Shown here in pieces: positions 17,111-25,866 of a stretch of 63,691 nt of DNA (the first letter of the stretch is position 1; the number at the start of each line of letters is the position of its first letter). The position numbers were made by a program, and so were the translations under genes. Source of the DNA: Sphingomonadales bacterium (GTDB taxonomy: Bacteria > Pseudomonadota > Alphaproteobacteria > Sphingomonadales > Sphingomonadaceae); the NCBI GenBank assembly GCA_018334165.1, contig JAGXTB010000121.1, positions 1 through 63,691 of the forward strand, written 5' to 3'. The notes beneath the pieces are model-generated. The model ran no database searches. It saw only the letters and a list, made by a program, of their open reading frames with translations, and was not told the origin of the DNA.

Positions 17111-18396
17111 TGCAAGGCTTGGATCGATCCGGATTGATTCGCAAACTGATCGAGCGCTGGCGCGACGATATCGGCGCCACCTACCAGAGCTGGTTTCTCT
17201 GGGACGAGCGGATCAAGAATTTTCGTTCGATCCGGCGCGGAATTCAGCAGGTGGTTGCCGAAATAGACGCCGGTACTTTCGGCGTCGCCTACCGGGGTTC
17301 GTCGCTCGAGACGGTGGTTCATTCGATCGCTGAGCAGCGCCAGATCTTCAAGGGGGCGGACCACGCTTTCCTGTGGAAGCCCAAGCTGCGCATACCCGAC
17401 ATTTACGAAAACCCGGTCAACCAACGCGCGTTCGGGCGGCTGCTGCATAACTGTGTCTGCTGCGACACGGCCGAAGACGTCATCACCCATATCCGCGAGA
17501 TCGATAGCCTGAAGGTCAAGGGCCTTGGGCCTGCCGTCGCCAATCTGCTCTATTTCCTGCACCCTACGCTGATACCGCCCTTCAACACGGCCATTGTCAA
17601 CGGCTACAATGCGTTGACCGCATCGAATGTAAAGCTGGGTAGCTGGGAGCAGTTTCTGGCGATGCGTAGCGGCATTCTCGACCTCAACGACGAGTTCCGC
17701 GGCCTCTTGTCGAACGATCTCGGGGCAATCGGTGGCTTGCTGTTCGATATCGGCTCCGGGCGCTATCCCGCACCGCCGTCTATCGCTGACTCTGCCGCAG
17801 ATTGGTCTGCCCGGCTCGATGCCGTTCGGGAAGAAGCCAAACACTTGTCAAAGGCGCAACTTGTTCGAAATGAAGATGACCGCAGCCACAGCGAGATTCA
17901 GGCCTGGTTGCGAGACCTTGGGCTCGCCCTTGGATTTCGGATCTGGATTGCAGCGAATGATCGCGGGCGGCTGCACAATGGCGTACCCCTTGGACAAGCG
18001 TGCCTGGAGCATCTGCCCGACGATATTGCGACAGCGCCAGGTGCCGACGCGGTGCGGCTGATCGATGTCCTCTGGATCGACCCCGATGCGCCCCGCGTCT
18101 GCGCCGCGTTTGAAGTTGAACACTCGACGTCAATCTATTCGGGGATCGTTCGAATGCTCGATCTGGCTTTGAGCGGCGGCGATCTCGACGGTGTGGCAGA
18201 CATGTACCTTGTCGCGCCCGATGCCCGGGAGAAAGATGTTCGTGCGCAAATTTCACGCCCCGCATTCAGCCGGATTTCGGATCTGAGGATAGCCTATTTG
18301 CCCTACGGCGACCTGGCATCACACCGTGAGCAAATCGAGCGCTTCGGTTCGGGGATGAAGGCGATCCGCGCCATTGCCAAGCCGCTCTTTGGCTAG
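17107..18396 (+). CDS. HhH-like and PD-(D/E)XK nuclease-like protein
   Basis: 429 residues. The middle has a helix-hairpin-helix-like segment (KVKGLGPAVANLLYFLHP, near residue 140-155). The C-terminal half has a pattern resembling PD-(D/E)XK nucleases: a conserved Glu (SHSEIQAWLRDLG), then IDVLWID, then AAFEVEHSTSIYSG, a phrase typical of restriction-endonuclease-like domains. No known family was recognised over the whole length. It starts in the ATGA overlap with the NTF2-like gene. A DNA-processing function is plausible; the role in a copper operon is unclear. Confidence 0.6.
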   Translation: MMQGLDRSGLIRKLIERWRDDIGATYQSWFLWDERIKNFRSIRRGIQQVVAEIDAGTFGVAYRGSSLETVVHSIAEQRQIFKGADHAFLWKPKLRIPDIYENPVNQRAFGRLLHNCVCCDTAEDVITHIREIDSLKVKGLGPAVANLLYFLHPTLIPPFNTAIVNGYNALTASNVKLGSWEQFLAMRSGILDLNDEFRGLLSNDLGAIGGLLFDIGSGRYPAPPSIADSAADWSARLDAVREEAKHLSKAQLVRNEDDRSHSEIQAWLRDLGLALGFRIWIAANDRGRLHNGVPLGQACLEHLPDDIATAPGADAVRLIDVLWIDPDAPRVCAAFEVEHSTSIYSGIVRMLDLALSGGDLDGVADMYLVAPDAREKDVRAQISRPAFSRISDLRIAYLPYGDLASHREQIERFGSGMKAIRAIAKPLFG

Positions 18397-18526
18397 CTGC
18401 ACAGACGCTCGGCTATCGAAAAGCAGCTATGATCGCCAAGCAAGCGCAAATGAAAACGCCAAAATTTGAGCGAAGCTATCCAGAGCTGTCGCCGGAGATG
18501 ATTGTGGAGTTTTTTCCATCGGTTCG

Positions 18527-18552
18527 AAGGGGAATGCGCGCGCGCAACGTAT
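18527..18552 (+). promoter_or_regulatory. ECF-type promoter, copy 5 (copA-copB)
   Basis: AAGGG at 18527-18531, 16 nt, CGTAT at 18548-18552. It ends 40 nt upstream of the copA start, so it can drive the copA, copB and PepSY genes. Unlike the other copies, the two bases before CGTAT are AA, not TG. Confidence 0.62.
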
Positions 18553-18592
18553 AGATAGCTGGCAAGCCAATTTTTTTGAACCCGGACGGACT

Positions 18593-20446
18593 ATGACCCT
18601 CGACAGAAGATCTTTTATCGGCGCGGCCGCTGCTGGCGGCGCAACTGCGGCGCTCGTACCATGGTTTCCGGCATGGGCGCAGCCTGTCTCACAAGGGATC
18701 ACGGACCCGATACCCACCGTCTCGGGCACTGACATCAGCCTTCGGATTGCCCGTCAGACAATGCGGGTCGATGGCAAGGTCAGCCGCGCGATTGGGATCA
18801 ATGGAACGGTTCCGGCACCGTTGATCCGGCTGCGAGAGGGGCAAAACGTTCGGTTGTCGGTCATGAACGACCTCGACGAGGATAGTTCGATCCACTGGCA
18901 CGGATTGCTGTTGCCATTCCAGATGGATGGTGTCCCAGGCGTGAGCTTTCCCGGGATCAAACCGCGTACTACCTACGTCTACGAATTCCCTGTGATCCAG
19001 TCAGGGACCTATTGGTATCACAGTCACTCAGGGCTTCAGGAGCAGCTCGGACACTACGGGCCGATCGTCATCGATCCCAAGGGGGCGGACCCGATTGCCT
19101 CTGATCGCGAGCACGTTGTTGTGCTTTCGGACCACAGCCAGCTCTCCCCCGAAGCGATCTTCCGCAAGCTGAAAGTCAATCCGGGGCATTTCAACATGCA
19201 GCGCCAAACGCTGGGGGGCTTGCTGGCCGGCAAGGATCAGCCACTCAAGGAACGGCTCGACTGGGGCAAAATGCGAATGGATCCCACTGACATCGCCGAT
19301 GTCAACGGATCGACCTATACGTTCCTCGTCAACGGCTACGGTCCCAAAGACAATTGGACCGCGCTGTTCCGGCCCGGCGAGCGGGTGCGCCTGCGCATCA
19401 TCAATGCGTCGGCAATGTCGATTTTCAATGTCCGCATCCCAGGGCTTCGTCTGACGATTGTGCAGGCCGACGGCCTCAACGTCCGTCCCGTCGAAGTCGA
19501 TGAGTTCCAGATCGCCGTTGCCGAAACCTATGACGTGATCGTGACGCCGAGCGACGACCGCGCCTATACGCTGGTCGCGGAAGCGAACGACCGTTCGGGC
19601 ATGGGCCGCGCGACCCTGGCACCGCGACCGGGGATGACCGCCGAAGTGCCGCCACTGCGCGATCGGCCGCTTGCCAACATGAAAGACATGGGCATGGGCG
19701 ACATGGACATGTCCGGTGGCGCAGCAATGGGTGCGACGTCGGCCGAATGTCTGCCCGAGCATGCGAAGATGGGCCATTGCACGCCATCAGGCAGCGCTGC
19801 GGCGACTGTTCCCGAGTCAATGCCCGGGATGGACATGTCCGCCGCCGCTGCGCCTGCGGCCGGCGCGATGGCGGGCATGGATCACGGCAGCATGAAGATG
19901 CGCGACTTCTCGGTCGCTCCGCAAGTCGACAAGAATCCGGGTGTGCAGACCATCTCACCGATGCCGATGGATCGCATGGGCGAGCCTGGCCAGGGACTCG
20001 AAAATGTCGGGCATAGGGTGCTGACCTATCACGATCTCGAGTCGCTCGAGCGCAATCCCGATGTTCGCGCGGCCGATCGTTCGCTCGACATTCACCTTAC
20101 GGGCAATATGGAGCGGTTCATGTGGTCGTTCGACGGCATGAAGATGTCAGACCACCACGAACCTATTCCCTTTCTCGAAGGCGAGCGGGTTCGGATTAAC
20201 CTCATCAACGATTCAATGATGAGCCATCCAATTCATCTCCATGGCCATTTTTTCGAGCTCGTCACCGGCAAAGGCGATCATGCGCCAAGGAAGCACACCG
20301 TGCTGGTTCAACCAGGCGGCAAGGCGAGTTTCGATTTCACTGCCGATGCCGTCGGCGATTGGGCGTTTCACTGCCATCTGCTCTACCACATGCATGCAGG
20401 AATGATGCGCGTTGTCAGCGTCCGTCCGCGGGGAGAGGCAGCATGA
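18593..20446 (+). CDS. copA: multicopper oxidase CopA (copper-resistance)
   Basis: 617 residues with a Tat signal (DRRSFIGAAAAGG). The copper-site motifs are in order: SIHWHGLLLPF, WYHSHSG, HPIHLHGHFFEL and HCHLLYHMHAGMM. A Met/His-rich insert at about residues 360-450 carries MGMGDMDM, PEHAKMGHC, MPGMDM and MDHGSMKM. This is the PcoA/CopA type that oxidises Cu(I) in the periplasm. Its stop overlaps the copB start in ATGA. The PEHAKMGHC motif recurs twice in CopB. Confidence 0.96.
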   Translation: MTLDRRSFIGAAAAGGATAALVPWFPAWAQPVSQGITDPIPTVSGTDISLRIARQTMRVDGKVSRAIGINGTVPAPLIRLREGQNVRLSVMNDLDEDSSIHWHGLLLPFQMDGVPGVSFPGIKPRTTYVYEFPVIQSGTYWYHSHSGLQEQLGHYGPIVIDPKGADPIASDREHVVVLSDHSQLSPEAIFRKLKVNPGHFNMQRQTLGGLLAGKDQPLKERLDWGKMRMDPTDIADVNGSTYTFLVNGYGPKDNWTALFRPGERVRLRIINASAMSIFNVRIPGLRLTIVQADGLNVRPVEVDEFQIAVAETYDVIVTPSDDRAYTLVAEANDRSGMGRATLAPRPGMTAEVPPLRDRPLANMKDMGMGDMDMSGGAAMGATSAECLPEHAKMGHCTPSGSAAATVPESMPGMDMSAAAAPAAGAMAGMDHGSMKMRDFSVAPQVDKNPGVQTISPMPMDRMGEPGQGLENVGHRVLTYHDLESLERNPDVRAADRSLDIHLTGNMERFMWSFDGMKMSDHHEPIPFLEGERVRINLINDSMMSHPIHLHGHFFELVTGKGDHAPRKHTVLVQPGGKASFDFTADAVGDWAFHCHLLYHMHAGMMRVVSVRPRGEAA

Positions 20447-21612
20447 ACCTGCCCCGCCTGATGCTTGGCTGCACTGCCGTGCTGTCCTTCGCGGTGCCTG
20501 CGCACGCCCAATCGATGCCGGGCATGGACCATTCGGCGATGCCCGGAACTCCCAAGCCGCCACAGTCTGTCGTCAAGCCCGAAGCCGAAAAGGCTGCCCC
20601 TGCGTGTCCACCAGAGCACGCAAAAATGGGGCATTGCTCGCCAGCGGCCGACGAGCGCAGGCCGGAAGCTCCCGCGCCCAAATCGATGCCGGAGCACGGC
20701 AGTGGCGACGCGGTAATGCCGGGCATGTCCATGGGCACAACCTCTCCGGATGGCGCGGCCGTCGATCCGGATTGCCCGCCCGAGCATGCCAAGATGGGTC
20801 ACTGTACTCCAAAGGTTCCGCCCGCCCCGCAGGCGAGCGCGCCTCGGTCGGCCACAGGCACCGACCTTGAACCGGGCAACGCGACCGCACCTGCACCGCC
20901 AACGGACTGGTACGCCGACCGCGTTTTTCCCAAAGAGGAAATGGCGCGCTCGCGCGAGGAGATGATGAAGGAAAGCGGCGGTACAACCTTCAGAAGTGCT
21001 TCCTTCGATCTTGCCGAGTACGTAGTCCACAAGAACAAGAACAGCTACCGTTGGGAGGGAGAAGCCTGGGCCGGTGGCGATATCAATCGCTTCGTCTTCA
21101 AATATGAGGGCGAGGGCGAAGTTCGGGGGCCGCTTGACGATCTGGAGTTGTCCGGACTCTATTCCCGCGCCGTGTCTCCTTACTGGAACCTCCAGGCAGG
21201 CATTCGTTATGATGTGAAGCCTGACCCTTCGCGCACGTACGCAGTCGTCGGCGTCGAAGGCCTGGCACCATATTGGTTTAAGGCTGTTGCAGCCGCCTAT
21301 CTGTCCAACAAGGGCGAATTGCGAGGCCGTATCGAAGGCTACTACGATCAGCGGATCACCCAGAAGTGGATACTGCGACCACGGATCGAGGCCAACTTTT
21401 CCGCGCAAACGATCCCCGAATTGGGTGTCGGTTCCGGTCTTTCGAACCTCGAACTGGGCGTCCGGCTCCGCTACGAAATCAAAAAGGAATTCGCTCCCTA
21501 CATCGGCTTCGAATGGATCCAGCAGTTTGGCGAGTCTGCCCGTTTCACCCGCGCAAACGGTGGGCAAGTCTCCGATCCGCACTTCGTAATGGGCGTGCGC
21601 CTCTGGTTCTGA
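20443..21612 (+). CDS. copB: outer-membrane copper-resistance protein CopB
   Basis: 389 residues with a signal peptide ending AHAQSMPGMDHSAM. The N-terminal third is Met/His/Cys-rich, with two copies of PEHAKMGHC. The C-terminal part is a beta-barrel (YRWEGEAWAGGDINRFVFKYEGEGE; ending GVRLWF), as in PcoB/CopB. It probably sequesters or exports copper at the outer membrane with CopA. ATG 20443 overlaps the copA stop (ATGA). Confidence 0.94.
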   Translation: MNLPRLMLGCTAVLSFAVPAHAQSMPGMDHSAMPGTPKPPQSVVKPEAEKAAPACPPEHAKMGHCSPAADERRPEAPAPKSMPEHGSGDAVMPGMSMGTTSPDGAAVDPDCPPEHAKMGHCTPKVPPAPQASAPRSATGTDLEPGNATAPAPPTDWYADRVFPKEEMARSREEMMKESGGTTFRSASFDLAEYVVHKNKNSYRWEGEAWAGGDINRFVFKYEGEGEVRGPLDDLELSGLYSRAVSPYWNLQAGIRYDVKPDPSRTYAVVGVEGLAPYWFKAVAAAYLSNKGELRGRIEGYYDQRITQKWILRPRIEANFSAQTIPELGVGSGLSNLELGVRLRYEIKKEFAPYIGFEWIQQFGESARFTRANGGQVSDPHFVMGVRLWF

Positions 21613-21639
21613 GCTGCGGAAAGAAGGAGGGGCTCAAAC

Positions 21640-22359
21640 ATGGCAATGGCGCGGCGCCTCCATCTTGGCGCAAGCAAAGTTCATAAATGGCTGTCACTCA
21701 TCATCGGCATTCAATTGCTGCTCTGGTTTGCCAGTGGCGCATTGATGAGCTTTCTGCCGATCGACAAGGTGCGCGGCGAGCATCTGGTCGATCGCGACAA
21801 GGTGGAAGCGATCCCTGTCGGCCGCGCGATGGTCGCTCCCGACCGTATCCTTTCGAACGCCAATGGACCGGTCGAATCGATGACCTGGCGAATGCTCGAT
21901 GGCAAAATCATCGCGGAAGTCACCACGCCGAATGGCTTGACGCTTTTCGATGCCGCGACCGGTGAGGCTCTGCCTCCAATCGATGCCGCACAGGCAACAA
22001 GGATAGCCCAGAACGCCTGGAAAATGCGTTCGATCCCCGTCAGAGCCGCCACTCAGGTAACGCGAGAAAGTCCTGAATATCGCGCCGCGCTCCCGGCCTG
22101 GCGGGTAGAGTTCGGAGATTCTGACCAGACCAGCGTTTTCGTGGCGGCCGAAAGCGGGCGGATCACCGCAGTCCGCACGGGAACGTGGCGGCTCTACGAT
22201 TTCTTCTGGAGCCTCCACATCATGGACTGGAAGAACCATGAAGATTTCAACACGCCCTGGCTCTTGGCCTTTGCGGTCGGCGGACTTGCGCTCGGAATTG
22301 CGGGCACGATCCTTCTGTTCATGCGCTGGCCGTTTCGCACGCGAAGGCAAGCGAGATGA
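21640..22359 (+). CDS. PepSY-type membrane protein
   Basis: 239 residues: an N-terminal membrane helix with HKWLSLIIGIQLLLWFASGALMSF, a periplasmic middle with PepSY-like repeats (LFDAATGEALPPIDAAQATRIA; VFVAAESGRITAVRTGTWR) and a C-terminal helix (WLLAFAVGGLALGIAGTILLFM). Such proteins occur beside copA/copB and resemble half of the PepSY-TM reductase family. The conserved His (HKW, LHIMDW) may bind heme. An AAGGAGG ribosome site precedes it. The stop overlaps the next gene in ATGA. Confidence 0.83.
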   Translation: MAMARRLHLGASKVHKWLSLIIGIQLLLWFASGALMSFLPIDKVRGEHLVDRDKVEAIPVGRAMVAPDRILSNANGPVESMTWRMLDGKIIAEVTTPNGLTLFDAATGEALPPIDAAQATRIAQNAWKMRSIPVRAATQVTRESPEYRAALPAWRVEFGDSDQTSVFVAAESGRITAVRTGTWRLYDFFWSLHIMDWKNHEDFNTPWLLAFAVGGLALGIAGTILLFMRWPFRTRRQAR

Positions 22360-22694
22360 AGCTGTTCACGGCCCTTCTTCTCGTCCTCGGACTCGTTCTT
22401 CAGCCTGGGCCGTCGTGTTCGGTCGCTGGCCTCGAGGCGGCAATGTCGATGGGTATGGATTGCTCGGGCGCGGAAGACGGTGATCCTCCGATGTCGGATA
22501 GCCATGGCAAAGATATGGCCGCTGCCTGTCATGCCTGCGTGTCCCGCTTGGCCGAAACGCCGACTGCGCCGCAATACCTGGTCTGGCAACACTTCGTACC
22601 CGGAGTGCCGCGTCAGAATTCGATTTCGGGGATTGCTTTGAAGCCTCCAATTCCGCCTCCGCGTGAGCAGGCTACGTCGGAAAATTCAATCTGA
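22356..22694 (+). CDS. small exported Met/Cys-containing protein
   Basis: 112 residues with a signal-like N-terminus (LFTALLLVLGLVLQPGPSCS) and a middle rich in Met, His and Cys (MSMGMDCSG; DSHGKDMAAACHACVSRLAE). The CHAC pair could bind a metal. The C-terminus is Pro-rich. I do not recognise a family; DUF2946-like proteins of similar size occur beside copper genes. It is coupled by a 4-nt overlap to the PepSY gene. Confidence 0.65.
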   Translation: MKLFTALLLVLGLVLQPGPSCSVAGLEAAMSMGMDCSGAEDGDPPMSDSHGKDMAAACHACVSRLAETPTAPQYLVWQHFVPGVPRQNSISGIALKPPIPPPREQATSENSI

Positions 22695-22753
22695 CCACGA
22701 AGTGAATTAAGCTGGCCACGATATGGACAGCATGGAGCAGAAGTAAGCAGGAT

Positions 22754-22786
22754 TGCGCACACACGGCTAGGTGCCGCCTGTGCGCA
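22754..22786 (+). repeat. inverted repeat in the DUF411 leader
   Basis: TGCGCACA at 22754-22761 pairs with TGTGCGCA at 22779-22786, with a small inner GGC/GCC pairing. It lies 21 nt upstream of the DUF411 start. There is no T-run. It could be an operator or a leader hairpin. Confidence 0.4.
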
Positions 22787-22807
22787 TCACAAATGAAAGA
22801 TATTGCA

Positions 22808-23236
22808 ATGAAAAAACTGATTCTGGCCCTGCTGTTGGCAGGGTCACCCGCCATGGCATCGACTGCAGCAATCATGCACCGGGATCCAGGATGCGGATGT
22901 TGCGAGAAATGGATGGCGCAAGTCCGCAAGGGGCTTGGCAAGACCGTCAGAGCGGTTGACACCCCCAACCGTGCGGCGCTGCAGGCAAAGTATGGGATTC
23001 CATCAAACCTCCGCTCCTGTCACACCGCCTTGATCGACGGGATGGCCTTTGAAGGTCATGTGCCCATCGAAGACATGAGACGAGTGCTTTCGGCCAAACC
23101 GAGAGGCGTAACTGGCCTTGCTGTTGGCGGCATGCCGCTGGGCTCGCCGGGGATGGAGGTGGCCGGGCAGGCACCCCAACGCTTCGAGGTCTATTCTGTC
23201 GGATCGGCTGGACCGAGAGTTTACGCCCGGCACTGA
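22808..23236 (+). CDS. DUF411 metal-binding protein
   Basis: 142 residues from ATG 22808, with a signal peptide (KKLILALLLAGSPAMAS). The mature part begins AIMHRDPGCGCCEKWM, the CGCC metal/thiol motif of the DUF411 family, and continues with SNLRSCHTALIDGMAFEGHVP, LSAKPRGVTGLAVGGMP. The family is found beside Cu and Ag resistance genes and is thought to bind copper in the periplasm. It follows the copA-copB unit but has its own ribosome site and leader. Confidence 0.9.
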   Translation: MKKLILALLLAGSPAMASTAAIMHRDPGCGCCEKWMAQVRKGLGKTVRAVDTPNRAALQAKYGIPSNLRSCHTALIDGMAFEGHVPIEDMRRVLSAKPRGVTGLAVGGMPLGSPGMEVAGQAPQRFEVYSVGSAGPRVYARH

Positions 23237-23626
23237 CCTCTTGCGCGCCTGGAGTTGGTTGGGGAGCATTTTCTCAACAAATTCCGACCGATGCACGTTC
23301 CCCGGGACAGTCATCCGTAGTGGACTGATCTTCCCGGGGATACGCCATTGCCAGACCTACGTGGCCAAGGGTGAGGGAGCTTTGACTACCGCCATCTCCC
23401 TCCGAAGTGCTGCCTGCAAACACGGCCTTGATCAAATACTCGGGAGTCCACGCGCAAGTCCCAAAATATGTGAGGGATGGTTCGGCGGGGTGCGTATTTC
23501 GAGATGACGGCGAAACGGCGTGAACAGGCAGATCCTAGTCGGCATGTATCCCATGATTGCTCGCAGCGATCTTCGCCTTTTCACAGCCGTTTTCCGCGAG
23601 AAAGGCGATTGTGAGGCGGGTTCGAA
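23237..23626. other. gene-free region upstream of fixL
   Basis: 390 nt with no supported gene. It contains a nested inverted repeat: TCCCCGGG (23299-23306) with CCCGGGGA (23333-23340), and inside it CAGTC (23308-23312) with GACTG (23323-23327). No T-run follows. An ECF-type promoter element lies at 23472-23497. The rest shows nothing I can name. Confidence 0.5.
23472..23497 (+). promoter_or_regulatory. ECF-type promoter, copy 6 (fixL-fixJ)
   Basis: GAGGG at 23472-23476, 16 nt, CGTAT at 23493-23497, with TG before CGTAT. It lies 129 nt upstream of the fixL start. It shares T at the base before GAGGG with the sigma-cassette promoter. If used, it would place the oxygen-sensing kinase under the metal-responsive sigma factor. 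Confidence 0.6.
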
Positions 23627-25168
23627 ATGACCGAAGATCGGTTCATGCCTGAAGCAGAAGGCGAACAGCCCGATCTTTCTCGGCTCGCTTACCTCGCCTT
23701 CCAGAGCGCTCCCGGACATATCTTTGTTCTGCTTGATAGCTTCGGCCGGATCCTGGCGCTCAGCGATGATGAAGGGAGCGCTGAGCACTGGTGTCTTTCC
23801 GACGTCAAAGGCCAATTTCACGAAATCTTCTATGCACCCGATGAAATTGCCTCCGAACAGCCCGCAGCAGATCTGGAGGCCGCGAGGCGAGACACCAGGT
23901 TCGAGCGGAACAGCTGGCGCGTGCGTCAATCGGGACTGGAGTATTTCGCGCATCTGTCCATTGCTGCCCTGCGGGATCGAGACCAATTGCTGGGCTATTT
24001 CTGCATCGTTCGCGACGTCACAGCAGAGGCTGCGATCCGCGAGGCAATGGAGGCGCGCGAGCAGCACCTGAACTCGATTCTGGCGACTGTCCCGGACGCG
24101 ATGATTGTGATCGATGAACGCGGCAGGATTTCCTCCTTCAGTGCTGCGGCCGAACGGCTGTTCGGCTATGAGGAAAAGGAACTGCTCGGGGTCAACGTAT
24201 CGTGCCTGATGCCGTCTCCCGACCGGGAGCGCCACGACGACTATCTCCAGCACTACTGCACCACCGGTGAGAAGCGGATCATCGGGATTGGCAGAGTCGT
24301 GACCGGTCAACGCCGCGATGGAACGACTTTTCCGCTCGAGCTCTCGGTCGGCGAAGCGGGCAAGGACGGCGAACGGATTTTCACGGGCTTCATCCGGGAC
24401 CTGACCGAGAAGGAACAGGACGAACTGAAGCTCAAGGAACTGCAAGCCGAACTGGTCCACGTCTCACGGCTGAGCGCCATGGGCACCATGGCCTCGACCC
24501 TCGCCCACGAGCTCAACCAGCCGCTGACGGCTGTCGCGAACTATCTGGAAGAAACCCGCGATATGCTTGCCGATGCGACAGACGAGCCCGCCTTGGTCAT
24601 GCGCGAAGCACTGACCGAAGCCGCGCAAGAAACATTTCGGGCGGGCGACATCGTTCGCAGGCTGCGCGAATTCGTCTCCCGGGGCGAAGTCGACAAGCGC
24701 GTCGAAGGGCTGCAAAGCCTGATCGAGGATGCCGGCCGGCTGGCGCTGACTGGGGCCAGGGAGCGCGGTGTGCGCGCCTTGTTCAACCTGGATCCGCGCG
24801 CCACGCCGGTACTGGTTGATCGCGTCCAGATCCAACAGGTTCTTGTCAACCTTATGCGCAACGCCGTCGAAGCCATGGCGCAGGCCCATGTTCGCGACCT
24901 GACGGTCGAAACAAGGCTCAGGCCCGACGGTTTCGTTGAAGTTGCCGTGCAAGACACGGGTCCGGGCATAGCACCTGAAATACGGCCTCGCTTGTTCGAG
25001 GCGTTCGTCAGCAGCAAAAAGGAAGGGATGGGACTGGGTCTGTCGATCTGCCGCACCATCATCGAGGCTCACGGCGGGCGTATCTGGGCGGAATATCCAG
25101 AGCACGGCGGGACGCGATTTCATTTCACTCTGATTCATGCTGCCGTGGAGGAAGTCGATGAGCGATAA
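23627..25168 (+). CDS. fixL: oxygen-sensing histidine kinase FixL
   Basis: 513 residues: two PAS domains and a HisKA-type kinase. The second PAS has the FixL heme pocket: [13 protein letters not shown], with the proximal His near residue 203, then [15 protein letters not shown] with the conserved Arg. The phosphorylated His is near 294 (LAHELNQPL). ATP-binding boxes follow ([32 protein letters not shown]). It should switch off when oxygen binds the heme. It overlaps fixJ by 11 nt. It has no membrane segment. Confidence 0.93.
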   Translation: MTEDRFMPEAEGEQPDLSRLAYLAFQSAPGHIFVLLDSFGRILALSDDEGSAEHWCLSDVKGQFHEIFYAPDEIASEQPAADLEAARRDTRFERNSWRVRQSGLEYFAHLSIAALRDRDQLLGYFCIVRDVTAEAAIREAMEAREQHLNSILATVPDAMIVIDERGRISSFSAAAERLFGYEEKELLGVNVSCLMPSPDRERHDDYLQHYCTTGEKRIIGIGRVVTGQRRDGTTFPLELSVGEAGKDGERIFTGFIRDLTEKEQDELKLKELQAELVHVSRLSAMGTMASTLAHELNQPLTAVANYLEETRDMLADATDEPALVMREALTEAAQETFRAGDIVRRLREFVSRGEVDKRVEGLQSLIEDAGRLALTGARERGVRALFNLDPRATPVLVDRVQIQQVLVNLMRNAVEAMAQAHVRDLTVETRLRPDGFVEVAVQDTGPGIAPEIRPRLFEAFVSSKKEGMGLGLSICRTIIEAHGGRIWAEYPEHGGTRFHFTLIHAAVEEVDER

Positions 25169-25766
25169 CCGGGTCGTTCACCTCGTCGATGACGAAGAAG
25201 CCATCCGCAAGTCAGCCGGTTTCCTGCTGTCGCGCGCGGGCTACAAGGTGCATTCGTACGGTTCAGGTGTCGAATTCCTGAAGCTGGCGAAGGCTGCGCC
25301 GAAGGGGTGCGTGCTGCTCGATGTGCGGATGCCCGAGATGGACGGGCTGCAGGTCCAGGCCGTTATGGCCGATCGCGGAATCAACATGCCTGTCATAGTC
25401 CTTACAGGGCATGGCGACGTGACCATTGCCGTCCAGGCCATGAAAGCCGGAGCGGTCGAGTTCCTGGAAAAGCCGTTCGAAAAGGCAGCGCTTCTCGCAG
25501 CCCTTGAGCGGGCGTTCGCACGGCTCGAACGCAAGGACAACCGCGAACTCGATGAGCGCGAGGCTCGAACCCGGATAGCGGCCCTCACGCCGCGCGAACG
25601 CGAGATCCTGGAGGGCTTGGCCAAGGGCTATCCGAACAAGACGATTGCCTATGATTTGGGGTGCTCTTCGCGCACCGTAGAGGTCCACCGCGCAAGTCTG
25701 ATGCTCAAACTGGACGTGCACAGTCTGTCCGACTTGCTGCGGATAGCGTTCGCTGCAGGCCTCTAA
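25158..25766 (+). CDS. fixJ: response regulator FixJ
   Basis: 202 residues: receiver domain with acidic pair at 11-12 (LVDDEEAI), phosphorylation Asp near 55 ([12 protein letters not shown]), Thr and Lys ([19 protein letters not shown]), then a LuxR/NarL-type helix-turn-helix ([37 protein letters not shown]; split by length only for description). ATG 25158 lies inside the end of fixL, so the pair is co-translated. It is a candidate reader of the TACGTA-core boxes in this window. Confidence 0.93.
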   Translation: MSDNRVVHLVDDEEAIRKSAGFLLSRAGYKVHSYGSGVEFLKLAKAAPKGCVLLDVRMPEMDGLQVQAVMADRGINMPVIVLTGHGDVTIAVQAMKAGAVEFLEKPFEKAALLAALERAFARLERKDNRELDEREARTRIAALTPREREILEGLAKGYPNKTIAYDLGCSSRTVEVHRASLMLKLDVHSLSDLLRIAFAAGL

Positions 25767-25790
25767 CGGGTGAACCCGATAGTCTGTGAT

Positions 25791-25799
25791 ATCTACGTA
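25791..25799 (+). promoter_or_regulatory. ATCTACGTA box upstream of the fixT-like gene
   Basis: ATCTACGTA, 68 nt upstream of the fixT-like start. The same 9-mer occurs at 37216-37224, about 80 nt upstream of a Met/His-rich exported protein. The core TACGTA is shared with the four CAATACGTAT boxes and resembles the GTAYGTA-like sites reported for rhizobial FixJ, from memory. Confidence 0.45.
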
Positions 25800-25866
25800 A
25801 CGACGCTGTCCGCTAGACCTGCGATTTCTGGAAGAACCTATCTTACCAATCTCAGCTCCAGGGTCC

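Noticed and set aside
21019..21024. TACGTA inside copB as a regulator box
   Set aside because: Lies in coding sequence without the flanking bases of the other boxes; expected by chance.
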